Shown here: piece by piece, positions 1 through 9,220 of the stretch
How the letters are laid out: the number at the start of each line of letters is the position of its first letter
Numbering within the stretch: the first letter of the stretch is position 1
Source: Orobanche coerulescens
Taxonomy: Eukaryota > Streptophyta > Magnoliopsida > Lamiales > Orobanchaceae
Direction: 5' to 3'
Assembly (NCBI GenBank): GCA_033398695.1
Contig: CM065803.1
Location: 44,941,501 to 45,005,500 of the forward strand
DNA length: 64,000 bases
The notes under the pieces: generated by a model
The model's input: only the letters and a program-made list of their open reading frames with translations
Told to the model about the DNA's origin: nothing
The model's database searches: none
Translations under genes and position numbers: made by a program

Positions 1-45
1 TACAGAGGCGATCGCCGGTCGGAGAGTGTAATTCTTGACACAACA
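1..45 (-). repeat. TG1 3' LTR, edge-truncated
   Basis: The last bases match the outer end of the 5' LTR at 3290-3334, including TTCTTGACACAACA. This is the 5'-most part (TGTTGTGTCAAG on the element strand) of the 3' LTR. It directly abuts the polypurine tract. Confidence 0.85.
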
Positions 46-62
46 ATTGCCCCCAGCTTGCT
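46..62 (-). other. TG1 polypurine tract
   Basis: On the element strand a purine run (AGCTGGGGGCAAT) lies immediately upstream of the 3' LTR start. This is the expected plus-strand DNA primer. The same sequence precedes the 3' LTRs of TG2 (37321-37340) and TG3 (58051-58069), and a variant precedes that of F. Confidence 0.75.
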
Positions 63-713
63 CCTATGTTGAAGACATGGGGCGAGGTGGTTCTTGCTGG
101 CGATCATGTAGGATGAGGACGGGCGATCTTGCTGAGCCGATTTTGGATTTGGACTTGGGCTATCATGGTCGATTGGCTAGCTATCTTTCGGTCTTGTACC
201 TGCAAAAAACAACATTGGCCGATCCCCCTTGGAAACTTGATGGTTTCGCTTGTTTGAGGAATTGTGCACAGTCGCGGAATTCGATGGACCGATTCCATGG
301 CCGTGTCTTAGTGCGCGAAGACATTGAGTGTCTCGTGACTCACTTTATTATGAGGGTCCTCTGTTAGGCTGTGCCTCGCCTCGTATTTAAACGAAGGGCG
401 TGCGGTCTCGGTCTAGAGGAGTCCTTGCACGGGGCAGCGTCAGATGAATCAACTCCACGCCCGCGGCTTGTTTAGCTCTGCTTCCACCTCGGCCCGCCAT
501 GGAGATGACGAACCTCGACGGTGTACGTTGAGACGGGGGTAGTGGCACGTATCCACTGATTAATTCTGGAGAGCCCTCAGACTACGCCGGCCTCGTATTT
601 AAACGAAGGGTGGGCGATCTCGGCCGAAAGGGACCTTGCATGGCCGAAGTAGCCGGTTCCATCGGCTACCAGGACCATGGCTTTATGATGTGCGGTGGGG
701 GCGATCGCGAGCC
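63..713 (-). other. TG1 3' untranslated tail with duplicated 20-bp motif
   Basis: No credible gene. The tail carries two direct copies of CCTCGTATTTAAACGAAGGG, at 379-398 and 591-610, start to start 212 bp apart. The same pair occurs in F, TG2 and TG3. The tail is homologous to F around 15350-15850, which shows where the internal deletion rejoined. Short open frames here are not shared between copies. Confidence 0.7.
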
Positions 714-2060
714 TTAGTCCCTCATGTCAAATGGTGGACTGTAGACGGCGAGCGAGTCCTCCGGCACTGCTGGATAATAGCGATCGGGCTGGAAGACTGG
801 AGGTCTTCGCTCGGGCACCGATCGCTCTACTCCTAGGCTAAGGAGAAGCCTTTGCCTGGCCAGAAAATCTGCGGCTCTAGCTCGGAAGGTCGCGTAGGTC
901 GTGGGTTGGCTCTTCGTAAGATGCCTAAACATAGGCGAAAAGCCATTGAAGCCTGCTAGGACCGTGTGGAGGGCGATCTCATCGCTTACGGGCTCGCCGT
1001 TGAGGATGATCTCGTCCACTCGGTCGATGTAGTCCAAGTCGGACTCTTCTTCTCCCTGCTTGATTTGCATCATGCGAAGGGGACCTTCTGGCTGGGCGAC
1101 CCTGGTGGCGAAGTACTCCGTGAAGACGTGTGCCAGCTGGTTAAAGGAGCCAATGGACCGAGGTGGCAATAAGGTGTACCACCTGTAGGCGAGGTCGTCC
1201 AGCGTCATAGGGAACATTCGGCACCTGGTCGCGTCAGTTGCCCCACACCCGGCCATGTAGATGTTGAACTTGTTCAGGTGTGTCTGGGGGTCCGATCGCC
1301 CCTCGTACACGGGTGTTTGCGGGGCAGCGATCTTGTGCTGCACGGGGGCGAGCTCGATGTCGATCGTGAGCGGCTCGCTTGGCTCGGCGATCGTCTTCAT
1401 GGCGCCTGCCCTGGATTGCAGGAGCGCCTTCATGTCGTCGATCTGACGTTGCATCGCATCCATCGCCGTGGCTCAGTCGCTTGCTGATCGGCTTTGGGAG
1501 CGGGAGCCGAGGCGATCGTGTACCGATCTCCGGACTCCACTGCTGCCGACCTCGGCAATTTGGCGAGGGGGAGCCAGTCGGCTGGGCTGCCTTCTGGGAG
1601 CCGGGTAGGCCGAGCTCCTGGTGACGGACTCAAACTCCGTCGTCTCGTAGCTGGGTCCGGACTGCCCCGGTCGCCAGGTCGGGTCACTGCCCAGGCGATC
1701 GAAGACAGAGGTGCCCCAGCTGGCGAGCGCCTCTTCTTGCGGACGAGAGCCTCCTGGCGATCGCTCGGCCAGTAACGACTTGAGCTTCCGCTTGGACTTC
1801 CGGTGGGCGGCCGAGGGGGTGATAGCAGGAGGCGCGTCGAGAGCACTCCGTCGCTCCTGTAGGACGGCCATGACCTCGTCGATCTGTTCCTTGGTTCGGA
1901 GCTGATCGAGCGAGAGGCTTGGGCCGCCATCCAGGGATGGGATCGAGCGTCTCTGACCGCGGTGGCTGCCTTCCACCATCGGCTGCGGCTCGGACTGGGA
2001 CGGAACGGGGGGTCTGGCCGGCAGGTCAGCGGCTTTCTTCGACGCGGAGGCGGAAGACAT
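714..2060 (-). pseudogene. gag: TG1 gag, one internal stop
   Basis: Structural Gag protein, which forms the virus-like particle. The frame begins at the ATG at 2058-2060 (MSSASASKK), the start shared with TG2, rather than in the primer site upstream. It spans 449 codons, exactly as in TG2. The retrotransposon-gag core lies in the C-terminal half (around KFNIYMAGCGATDATRCRMF through WYTLLPPRSIGSF to the DFLARQRLLLSL region). The N-terminal part is Ser/Arg/Pro-rich. There is no CCHC zinc knuckle. A TGA at 1473-1475 replaces CGA of TG2, a C-to-T change at a CpG, splitting the frame into two. The product is therefore probably truncated. Confidence 0.85.
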
Positions 2061-2174
2061 GATTTCTGAAAGATTTCTTTGAAGCGCAGTGAGTGTCACT
2101 TCAAGTATATGCCCCGAGAACAGTGAGTGTTCTTCGGGACGGTAGGTATAAAAATTTGAGGGTTGGATGTCCCC

Positions 2175-2190
2175 TTCTTCTAGCGCCAAT
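2175..2190 (-). other. TG1 primer-binding site
   Basis: TTGGCGCTAGAAGAAGG on the element strand starts next to the LTR end, where a tRNA primer should anneal. F, TG2 and TG3 keep the same core TTGGCGCTAGAAG. I do not assign the tRNA. Confidence 0.65.
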
Positions 2191-3334
2191 TGTTGTTGCC
2201 CAAAATATTTATCCGAAGATTAATACTGCTGGAAGACGGACAACAAACAACAATTGCGGGAGCACTTCCGAGAGAAGATAAATAATACAAGATTTGTCGG
2301 GTTTGTTAGGCCCAGGCTTGAATGCTCTCGCGAGATGTTATTAATACAAATATTCGTGGATACAAGTATTAATGTGAGAAATCTAGATACAATGAGTGTA
2401 AAAAGACTCTTTTAATCCGGCTCTTGAGAGAAGCTCGGTGTTCTTCGTCCCTGCCGATTGTCTGCTTGATGAGAGAGGCCGGGAGAAGTAAGTACCGAAT
2501 GATAGCTGTTGCCAAGAGTTGGAGATAGCCAAGTGCTGTATATTTTGCTTCTGTATTGCGTGTGAAATGCGAGAATGCCAGAGAGTTGGCCGAGTGCAGG
2601 GTGGCTTGTATATATAGGGGCAGCCGGGTCTTATCTTCTGGCGGGCGATCGCCTTCCGGCCATTATAATAATGGGGCGATCGTCTGCCGGCCAATATTAT
2701 AATGGGGTGATCGCCCGGGCTGTCGGGCTAAAGTCCAAGGAAGAGGTCCGGGCCCGCCTAAAGTCGAAGGCTACATTTGCCGGTGGCGGTCCAATGAAGA
2801 GCCAGCACGCGTCCGGAGTCACTGTCACATGCGGCCCCACTGACAACTTTCGGCGGGCCTGTCGGCTGGTGGACGGATGCTGACAGGCTGTGGTCACCGA
2901 TCCGTGATATGCGGATCTTGTCTCGGCCCTTGCACGTGGTGTCAGTCCTGAGGCTCGGCCTTTGCCGACTGGATGACTATCGGCACGATGCGGTCGTCTC
3001 TAGCCGGTAATCAGAGGTCGCCATCGGCCAGTTACTGAGGGTCGGCATTGGTCGGTCACCAAGGGTCGGTCGGCAAGTGCTGAAGGATGATCGTCCGCTA
3101 GTCGGTCGCCAGGAGTCGGTCGCCGAGTACCGAGAGACGATCGTATTTGATGTCGATCGCTCGGCACCGGGACTTTTCCTGGGACCTTCGGTTGGCCGAT
3201 TCTTCTTGTCTGCGGGGCTAAGGCTAGGCCGCCTGGTCGCTGGTCAGCAGTTCTGCCTCGGCTGCTCGGCAGTGGCTAGATCGCCCGATCTCCGAGGCGA
3301 TCGCCGGTCGGAGAGTGTAATTCTTGACACAACA
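2191..3334 (-). repeat. TG1 5' LTR (1144 bp)
   Basis: In plus coordinates it begins TGTTGTTGCCC and ends ACACAACA, so it has TG...CA ends on either strand. The U5 part (2191-2420) is clearly homologous to the F LTR, including the TCTCGCGAGA palindrome near 2328. The U3 part has many GATCG-containing words. Confidence 0.85.
2608..2715 (-). promoter_or_regulatory. TG1 LTR core promoter with GCGATCGC/AT modules
   Basis: A TATA box (CCCTATATATACAAG on the element strand, about 2608-2622) follows a block at 2641-2715 in which GCGATCGCC-like palindromes alternate with ATTATAATA segments. The same arrangement precedes the TATA box in TG2 (34673-34784) and, shortened, in TG3 and F. Confidence 0.6.
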
Positions 3335-3370
3335 ACAATAATCATCAAAATAACTTTAATTTTTTCTTTT

Positions 3371-3390
3371 ATATATATATATATATATAT
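3371..3390 (+). repeat. (AT)10 microsatellite
   Basis: Uninterrupted AT dinucleotide repeat just outside the TG1 5' LTR. Confidence 0.9.
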
Positions 3391-3564
3391 GCATATAAAT
3401 AATTGATATCAAAGTTCAATATACATACCCTCAATATGATTTCTTGAGTGATCAAACCAGATAAAATTGTTTTTTTTCGTGTTCTTGTTGTATAATTTCT
3501 GAGTGTGTTGTAAATGGTGTGTTTTCAAGTGTGAGATGGTGATATTCTGCACATAAAAACACGT

Positions 3565-3848
3565 AAGACTTTAGTCGACGACAAACCATCGGCTAAAGTA
3601 TGGTAGTCGTCGACTAGACAACTCCAAGTCATCGGCTAAAGTCTTGTAGTCGTCGGCTAAACTACTCAATTTTAGCCGACGGATGGTAGGACTTTAGCTG
3701 ACGACCAAAAATAAAGTCATCGGCTAAAGTAGTTTAGCCGACAACATGAGCACCGTCAGCTAAACTTCCGGCTTTTAGCTGACGACCACGACCGGCCGGA
3801 GGCCGTTCGCTGGCGAGTCGTCGTCTAAAGTGGTAATTTTACTAAGGT
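3565..3848. repeat. CACTA-like subterminal repeat array
   Basis: About twelve copies of TTTAGCCGACGAC and its reverse complement GTCGTCGGCTAAA, with one or two changes each, lie within about 270 bp in both orientations, spaced roughly 15-25 bp. Arrays of this kind are typical of subterminal regions of plant CACTA (En/Spm) elements, where the transposase binds. The right end, GGTAATTTTACTAAGG near 3832-3848, could be a decayed terminus, but no clear CACTA end or 3-bp target duplication is visible. Family assignment is inference. Confidence 0.5.
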
Positions 3849-4700
3849 ATATATATAAGTTCAATATTGAGGAGATCAAACTACTGATTGCAAGTACTCA
3901 CAAAATTATAGTTGGCATTGCAAAAGTAAACAATTCAATATTTAAATAAAAATATTATAATCGAGAATATAAAGGGTTATTCAGAATCTTGTAATCGAGT
4001 AACCAACCATATATTCTTCAGTATCCGACTGCATAATGACATATATTTCCAAACTGAATTCAACTTAAATTCAGATAGAGAAACAGATTTCACACGATCA
4101 CTAAACAGCATAAGTCAGTCATTGTCGACCCCTTCCAACTTCCCATTCAATATTTCAACCATCTAATATCTTCAACACGTACATTAACCACAATTAATCA
4201 TCTAGGTCAACAAAATATATGCTGAACATTATAATTATTTCAAAATAGATAGAGAAAAGATAAGAGGGATTAAGAGAGCATATTCGAGGAATCTGATATG
4301 GAGGAGGATTTGATGACGGAGATGGATGGGCGGTGTAGGTGACCGAGGTGATGGTTGGTGAACAATACTAGTGAAGTGTTGATTAAAATAATAACTCAAT
4401 GGCTGTGTATTAGAGAAGATATGAAAAAGATTGAAAACTAACATATTAATTAGAGAATATATCCTTGCATTTTGTGATAAAGAGAAGATATGTATTAGAG
4501 AATGAAAATAGACTACAGTATGTGAAGGAGAAAAGAAACAATGGAAATAGAGAGAGAAACATGATGGATTGGTGAGGTCTATATTTAGGTAAATATATTA
4601 CTAAAAAACTTTACTAATGTAATTAGTTTATCCTTGTGTTATTGTTGTATTATATATCTTAGTAAATTGTACTAGGATTTGTAAATTATCCTTTATCTAT
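3849..4700. other. AT-rich intergenic stretch
   Basis: I see no gene here. The 69-codon minus-strand frame at 4235-4444 is low-complexity and has no recognisable domain. Confidence 0.6.
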
Positions 4701-4707
4701 TATAAAT

Positions 4708-5166
4708 AGGATTCGTGATTCGAATTCGTTTAGTTCGATTCGTATTCGTTTTTTCCGAATAAGAATTTGAATTCTACTTTATATTCGTTGAAATATCGAA
4801 TCATAATACTAATGATATTCGATTCGTTTTATTTACGATTATTCGATTAGATAATTAATATAACCAATTATTTATATATATTTATATATATTATTATATA
4901 ATAAAAAAGAAAATTTTATTGTTTTGAATTGTATATTAAAAATTCTTTTTGTTAATGATAAAATTTTGAATCATAAATTCAACTCTAAAGAAAAAACATA
5001 AGATTGAATACTCAAATCGAATCGAATAATTCGAAATATCGATATCGAAACAAACTCGAATCAACTTTTAGTATTCAAAAAAATCGAGTGGAATAAAATA
5101 GTTCGCACAATATCACGAAATAGAATATAATAGTGTTCACTTCGATTAAACTCGTTTACAACCCTA
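4708..5166. repeat. Possible AT-rich MITE / foldback remnant
   Basis: The right end reads CTCGTTTACAACCCTA, resembling the TAGGGNTGTAAACGAG termini of plant hAT-type miniature elements. The left end (TAGGATTCGTGATTCGAATT) is a weak inverted match. The interior is rich in ATTCGA words of both orientations. No matching 8-bp flanks were found. Confidence 0.25.
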
Positions 5167-5171
5167 TCCCT

Positions 5172-5655
5172 AACGAAAGTAGCATGTGTACCGGTCTCAA
5201 CCTGGCTCTGATCTTCTAGGATAGCGTTTGCCTGGGCCACGGCGAATGAGAATTCACCATGGGAATGCCTCTCGATGTGTCTAGACCATAGATGCGCATC
5301 GTCTGACGACTCGCTCAAATCCCTGTAGTCATCCTTTTTCAAACGGTTCAAGTATGAATTAGCGGTTTTCTAAACCAAGAAATCATCTTCCAATTTTTTT
5401 GAATCTTCAACCGGGCCGCTTTTTACAGGGAAATGAAAGATGATTTCTTGGTTTAGAAAAACCGCTAATTCATACTTGAACCGTTTGAAAAAGGATGACT
5501 ACAGGGATTTGAGCGAGTCGTCAGACGATGCGCATCTATGGTCTAGACACATCGAGAGGCATTCCCATGGTGAATTCTCATTCGCCGTGGCCCAGGCAAA
5601 CGCTGTCCTAGAAGATCAGAGCCAGGTTGAGACCGGTACACATGCTACTTTCGTT
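5172..5655. repeat. Near-perfect inverted duplication of PP2C coding sequence (hairpin)
   Basis: Left arm 5172-5389 and right arm 5437-5655 are reverse complements apart from about two changes: one substitution (an Ile/Val codon difference in the two readings) and one inserted A. The loop is 47 bp. Both arms encode the same PP2C N-terminal segment, from near the start to THATFV. A transcript through this region would fold into a stem of about 218 bp. No promoter was identified. Confidence 0.9.
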
Positions 5656-6172
5656 GGGTTGTATGATGGCCACGGTGGAGATGAGACCTCTAGATATATC
5701 TGTGATCACCTCTCTGCTCATTTAGTTGGGCTATTCGAACAGATTGAATAAGATTGTCCCCAAGCAGCTCACTCAAGATCACAATGCGACTGTGAAGGAA
5801 GTCGGAACAGAACTACAAAAAGTTGCATCACACAGATCGGCAGATCGTTGTCAAGAGACAAGGTGTTTGGCGTGTCAAGGGCATCATGCAGATATCAAGA
5901 TCTATTGGTGATGCGTATCTGAAGAGTCTGGAATTCGCTATGGGGCCATCTTTTCCGAGATTCCACCTTCTGGTGCCTCTCTAGTCAAGGCGTTTTAAGA
6001 GCTGATCCGGCTATGATCACTAGAAACTTACGAGTATTCACATCCGATAGTCTTTGGGAACTCTTAACTAATCAGTAAGAGAGGTTTTCATGATAATATT
6101 ACAGTTGTCGTCGTCTTCATGGATCATAGTCCTCCTGCCGCTGCGAGTGCTTCCCAACTTGGTTTGGTTTGG
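5437..6172 (+). pseudogene. Clade-D protein phosphatase 2C pseudogene
   Basis: PP2Cs are Mg/Mn-dependent Ser/Thr phosphatases; clade D members regulate plasma-membrane H+-ATPase in growth control. The frame starting at 5440 reads [13 protein letters not shown], then [21 protein letters not shown] and the metal-binding motif YDGHGG followed by [10 protein letters not shown], all diagnostic of the clade. It stops at 5749-5751. Decayed downstream pieces continue without obvious introns: QLTQDHNATVKEV near 5768, a stretch matching VWRVKGI..SRSIGDAYLK near 5865-5920, and HDNITVVVVFMDH near 6088-6130. The middle is largely deleted. Lack of introns suggests a processed copy or captured transcript. 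It cannot encode an active enzyme. The antisense N-terminal copy is at 5172-5389. Confidence 0.8.
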
Positions 6173-7080
6173 TTCTTTTCTGGATAATGATCCATTGATT
6201 CTTCAGTTGGGAAGTTTTTTTCAAGTTGATGGAGAATTTGAAAGAAAACTCGAATAACAAGAAAAATAATCAATAAGGAAAAATCAATATCAAAATAACC
6301 GAAACTTGATTAAAAAGAAACTCTAAAAGCCTTTATTTATAGGCTAGGAGTCCTTGTTAAATTAGAAAACTAACTAGTATAAGGAAACTAAATAATATTA
6401 AACTATACTACAATTAAAATACTAAAATTCTCCTAATTGAGGAAATAGTTTTTTTTTTTTTGTGAGTGTATATATGAAATTATTAGTTCCTGTTGCAGTT
6501 CAAATTTTCATTAGCTTTTCACGCTAGTGGTTTAATTGATTTATCTAGTCTTGCGAATAGTTGTGGCATTGATTTTTATAGAACAAATTTTGACATTTGA
6601 TTACTTTTAAAATACATTAACAAAATAATGAAAAAAATCAATGGGTTAGTATTTAGAAGAACTTTTGACTATATAATTTTTTATTTTTTTTAATACTGGA
6701 AAAAACGAAATTAACAATCAAAGTCGGTTCTCGAAAAACAAAACTAACAATTATTTAGAAGCAGGTGTCAAATGGAACCAAATTATCTCAAAATTTTATA
6801 AAGATCATGTTGATGTCATTCACGTAACCTGATATAAAAAATATGGATATTACTATTCGTAAGTACCAATTAGAACACATAGGAAATTGAAACCAAATAA
6901 AATTGAATAGTATATGTAGAACATTGTAAAAAATCAAATTGGCTATATTTAGAATGGAATATCTGAGTTTTTAAACCAATCTTATTTTTTAGAGTCTGTG
7001 GTGCCTCTTTATATGACTCGACTGAAAATATTTACAACCATCATATCCGTCCTATTTTACAGGCAAGCATATCGGTGGAT
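6173..7080. other. AT-rich stretch, no gene seen
   Basis: The only notable feature is a roughly 70-bp segment at 6368-6440 that recurs in diverged form at 7484-7556 (AAACTAACTAG, AAACTAAATAATAT and ACTAAAATA blocks in the same order), a dispersed repeat of unknown origin. Confidence 0.5.
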
Positions 7081-7480
7081 TAAATACATCTTTGTCTTCT
7101 TGTCACGACGGGTGGCTTCGGTTGTATGGGCATGACTCTCGTTGTCTTGCTACACGTAGTGTCCTGTATGTATTGTTGGATTGGACAGGATCGTCTCATC
7201 AATTAAGGCTGTTGACTTTCATATTCGCTGGTGAAAAGAGCTGTCAGATTGCCTTAAACATGCAATTTGAAAGACTTCCGCGTTCGGGTGCTGTGGGGTT
7301 GTAAGCCAACCAAGACTTCTGCGTCAGCTATTGTGGGGTTGTATATCCAGGTTGGATGATGTGGGGCTAAATATCCAGGAAAACGATGATGAAGAGGAGT
7401 CGGCCGCAAAGGGCGCCATTGAGTACCAAAATTTGGGGCCGGAAGGAGGCGGTCCTGCCGATTAACGAGGCGAGAAAGCC
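7081..7480 (+). other. Unrecognised GC-richer segment
   Basis: A 70-codon frame (7092-7304) follows a splice-acceptor-like TTTTACAG. Two degenerate direct repeats with GACTTC.GCGT and TGTGGGGTTGTA lie at about 7274-7305 and 7314-7345. I recognise no protein family. It may be an old exon fragment. Confidence 0.2.
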
Positions 7481-7549
7481 GACTAGTTAAAACTAACTAG
7501 AATAAAGAAACTAAATAATATCAATTATACTACTACTAAAATATTATAT

Positions 7550-7915
7550 TCTCCAAATTATATCAATTATTATATTATGATTTTTTTAATTTACTTATTA
7601 CTATTTATATTTTATATAGTTTTAGGACTTAATTAGTTGTTATTGGGTCGGCTTCTAGGGCTTAGGCACCTAAAACACTAGTTTATCTATTATAAACAGG
7701 AGTCTTAGGAACATTATAATGGAGTTGAATATTGAATAAAAAATATTGGCTTTATCCTTTTTCTCGTGTTTTATTTATGTTCTCTCAGTATTCATCTTGA
7801 ATCAATGGAATAATCACGTTAATCACATTTTGCATATACTATTCAGAGTATTCTTAGAATCAACGGACATTTACGTTTTTATCACCCTTCTAACTGCATC
7901 AGTTGGTATCAGAAC
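7550..7915 (+). repeat. Possible LTR 3' part with tRNA-iMet primer site
   Basis: An AT-rich stretch with a TATA-like TTTATCTATTATAAACAGG near 7680 ends in CTGCATCAGTTGGTATCAGAAC. TGGTATCAGA is the classic initiator-Met tRNA primer-binding core of plant Copia and many gypsy elements. The left LTR edge could not be placed and no coding region follows directly, because another repeat begins at 7942. Confidence 0.35.
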
Positions 7916-9212
7916 CCAGTCTACGCTCCACGGTGAATAAGTGTAATGCCCAGGTCTTTTATATGCATGATTTATTATAACCTCAAGTGCGACATTAAGA
8001 TTTTTTTCATTCCTAAGTAATAAAATTCTGACTAATGGGATAGGTTTAGATCTATTTACACGTTTTTAATTGGAAAATTAGATGTTCAGTTATCTGGTTG
8101 GGATTATCTTCCGAATTTGATTTTGTGTTTCGATAGACAGAATCGTGATTCCGTTGCCTTCTATATATACTATTTTTACGTTGCGAGTATGATTTTTGAA
8201 AGTTTACTTTTTGACTTTTCGGGTATATTAAATGTCGAATCGTGATCGGCCACTCCGAAGAGAGCTCACAATCCCGAGTACTGTGTACACTAACCCTGGC
8301 CAGCTTTGTCTAGCTCAGGATCCGATCATTTCATAGGTTGGCAAGACAACTATGATAGGGTCATAAGAATCCACATAAAAGTTTTATGCAATATAATCAT
8401 TTGAAATCATAATTTGCTTGTAAAATATTTCATCAAAATAGAGCAAAGCTCAAATCATTTTCGTATAGAAAGCCTACCATAATCATTTTCGTATAGAAAG
8501 TCCATCTGGACAAATAATAACACAAGCAAAACGATTCTCGGCTCTTCCTTACGCTTCAGTCCGCTGCTCCACCTTTTATCGGAAACAACTAAGTTTAGCG
8601 CTCGATCGAGCTTAACGAAGTCTAACAGACAACGGACTCAATCTACATGTTTGGACTTTAGGGTTTAACATTCGAAATTAAGTTTAATAATAAAAGCTAT
8701 GATTTTCTTAGAGAACCTAACTGACCATATAACATATAAAGATACTAACAACGGTAATCGACACTCGATTCCGGTACACATTCCTTGGTTCGAAAACTAT
8801 CATCAAACACTTAACATAGTAAAAAACATAATGTGCATAAAGGCTCGAAAGAATTAAAATTCTGTAATTGCACAATAATAACTGGACAGTATATCTTATA
8901 CCACTGGAAAGCCACTGAAGTCTAGTTTTATGTTCATTTTACGGATCTTAAATATATTAATCGTAGAAAAAGTTATGACCATTTCCGTTAAGTGTAGCAA
9001 AACTGCCAATTTCCGGCAAAAATGGAAAAACGTCATATCAAGCTAGAGCTCGTTTCTAGCAACGAAAATCCTAAACATGCAAACTCTAATCATGCATATC
9101 ATACTTATAATACATATAAGAGTCGACGTACAAGTATGTTTCTCGATACTACGAACTCCATTTCATAATCTTTTCTTTTTGAAAAATGTTACTAACACAT
9201 TTTTATACATCA

Positions 9213-9220
9213 ATAAAGAT
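9213..9220. repeat. hAT target-site duplication, left
   Basis: ATAAAGAT, identical to 12581-12588. Eight base pairs is the hAT superfamily hallmark. Confidence 0.9.

Larger units (their letters stand above)
1..3334 (-). mobile_element. TG1: gag-only LTR retrotransposon (TR-GAG type), cut by window edge
   Basis: Reading on the minus strand, the element runs 5' LTR (2191-3334), primer-binding site, gag (714-2060), a 3' non-coding tail, polypurine tract and the first 45 bp of the 3' LTR, where the window ends. No protease, RT, RNase H or integrase lies in its 2.1-kb internal part, so it is non-autonomous. LTR, primer site and gag are homologous to Tat element F (12723-22865) and nearly identical in plan to TG2. 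Gag-only elements with complete LTRs match the published TR-GAG class. The outer target duplication cannot be checked because the left end is outside the window. Confidence 0.85.

Noticed and set aside
3077..3406. 109-codon plus frame across the TG1 LTR and the AT repeat
   Set aside because: It runs through an LTR border into a microsatellite and has no family resemblance.
4235..4444. 69-codon minus frame
   Set aside because: Low-complexity AT-rich sequence, isolated, with no domain or neighbour supporting a gene.
5440..5751. Possible small functional PP2C-like protein
   Set aside because: It covers only the first part of the phosphatase fold, and downstream blocks are deleted and out of frame.
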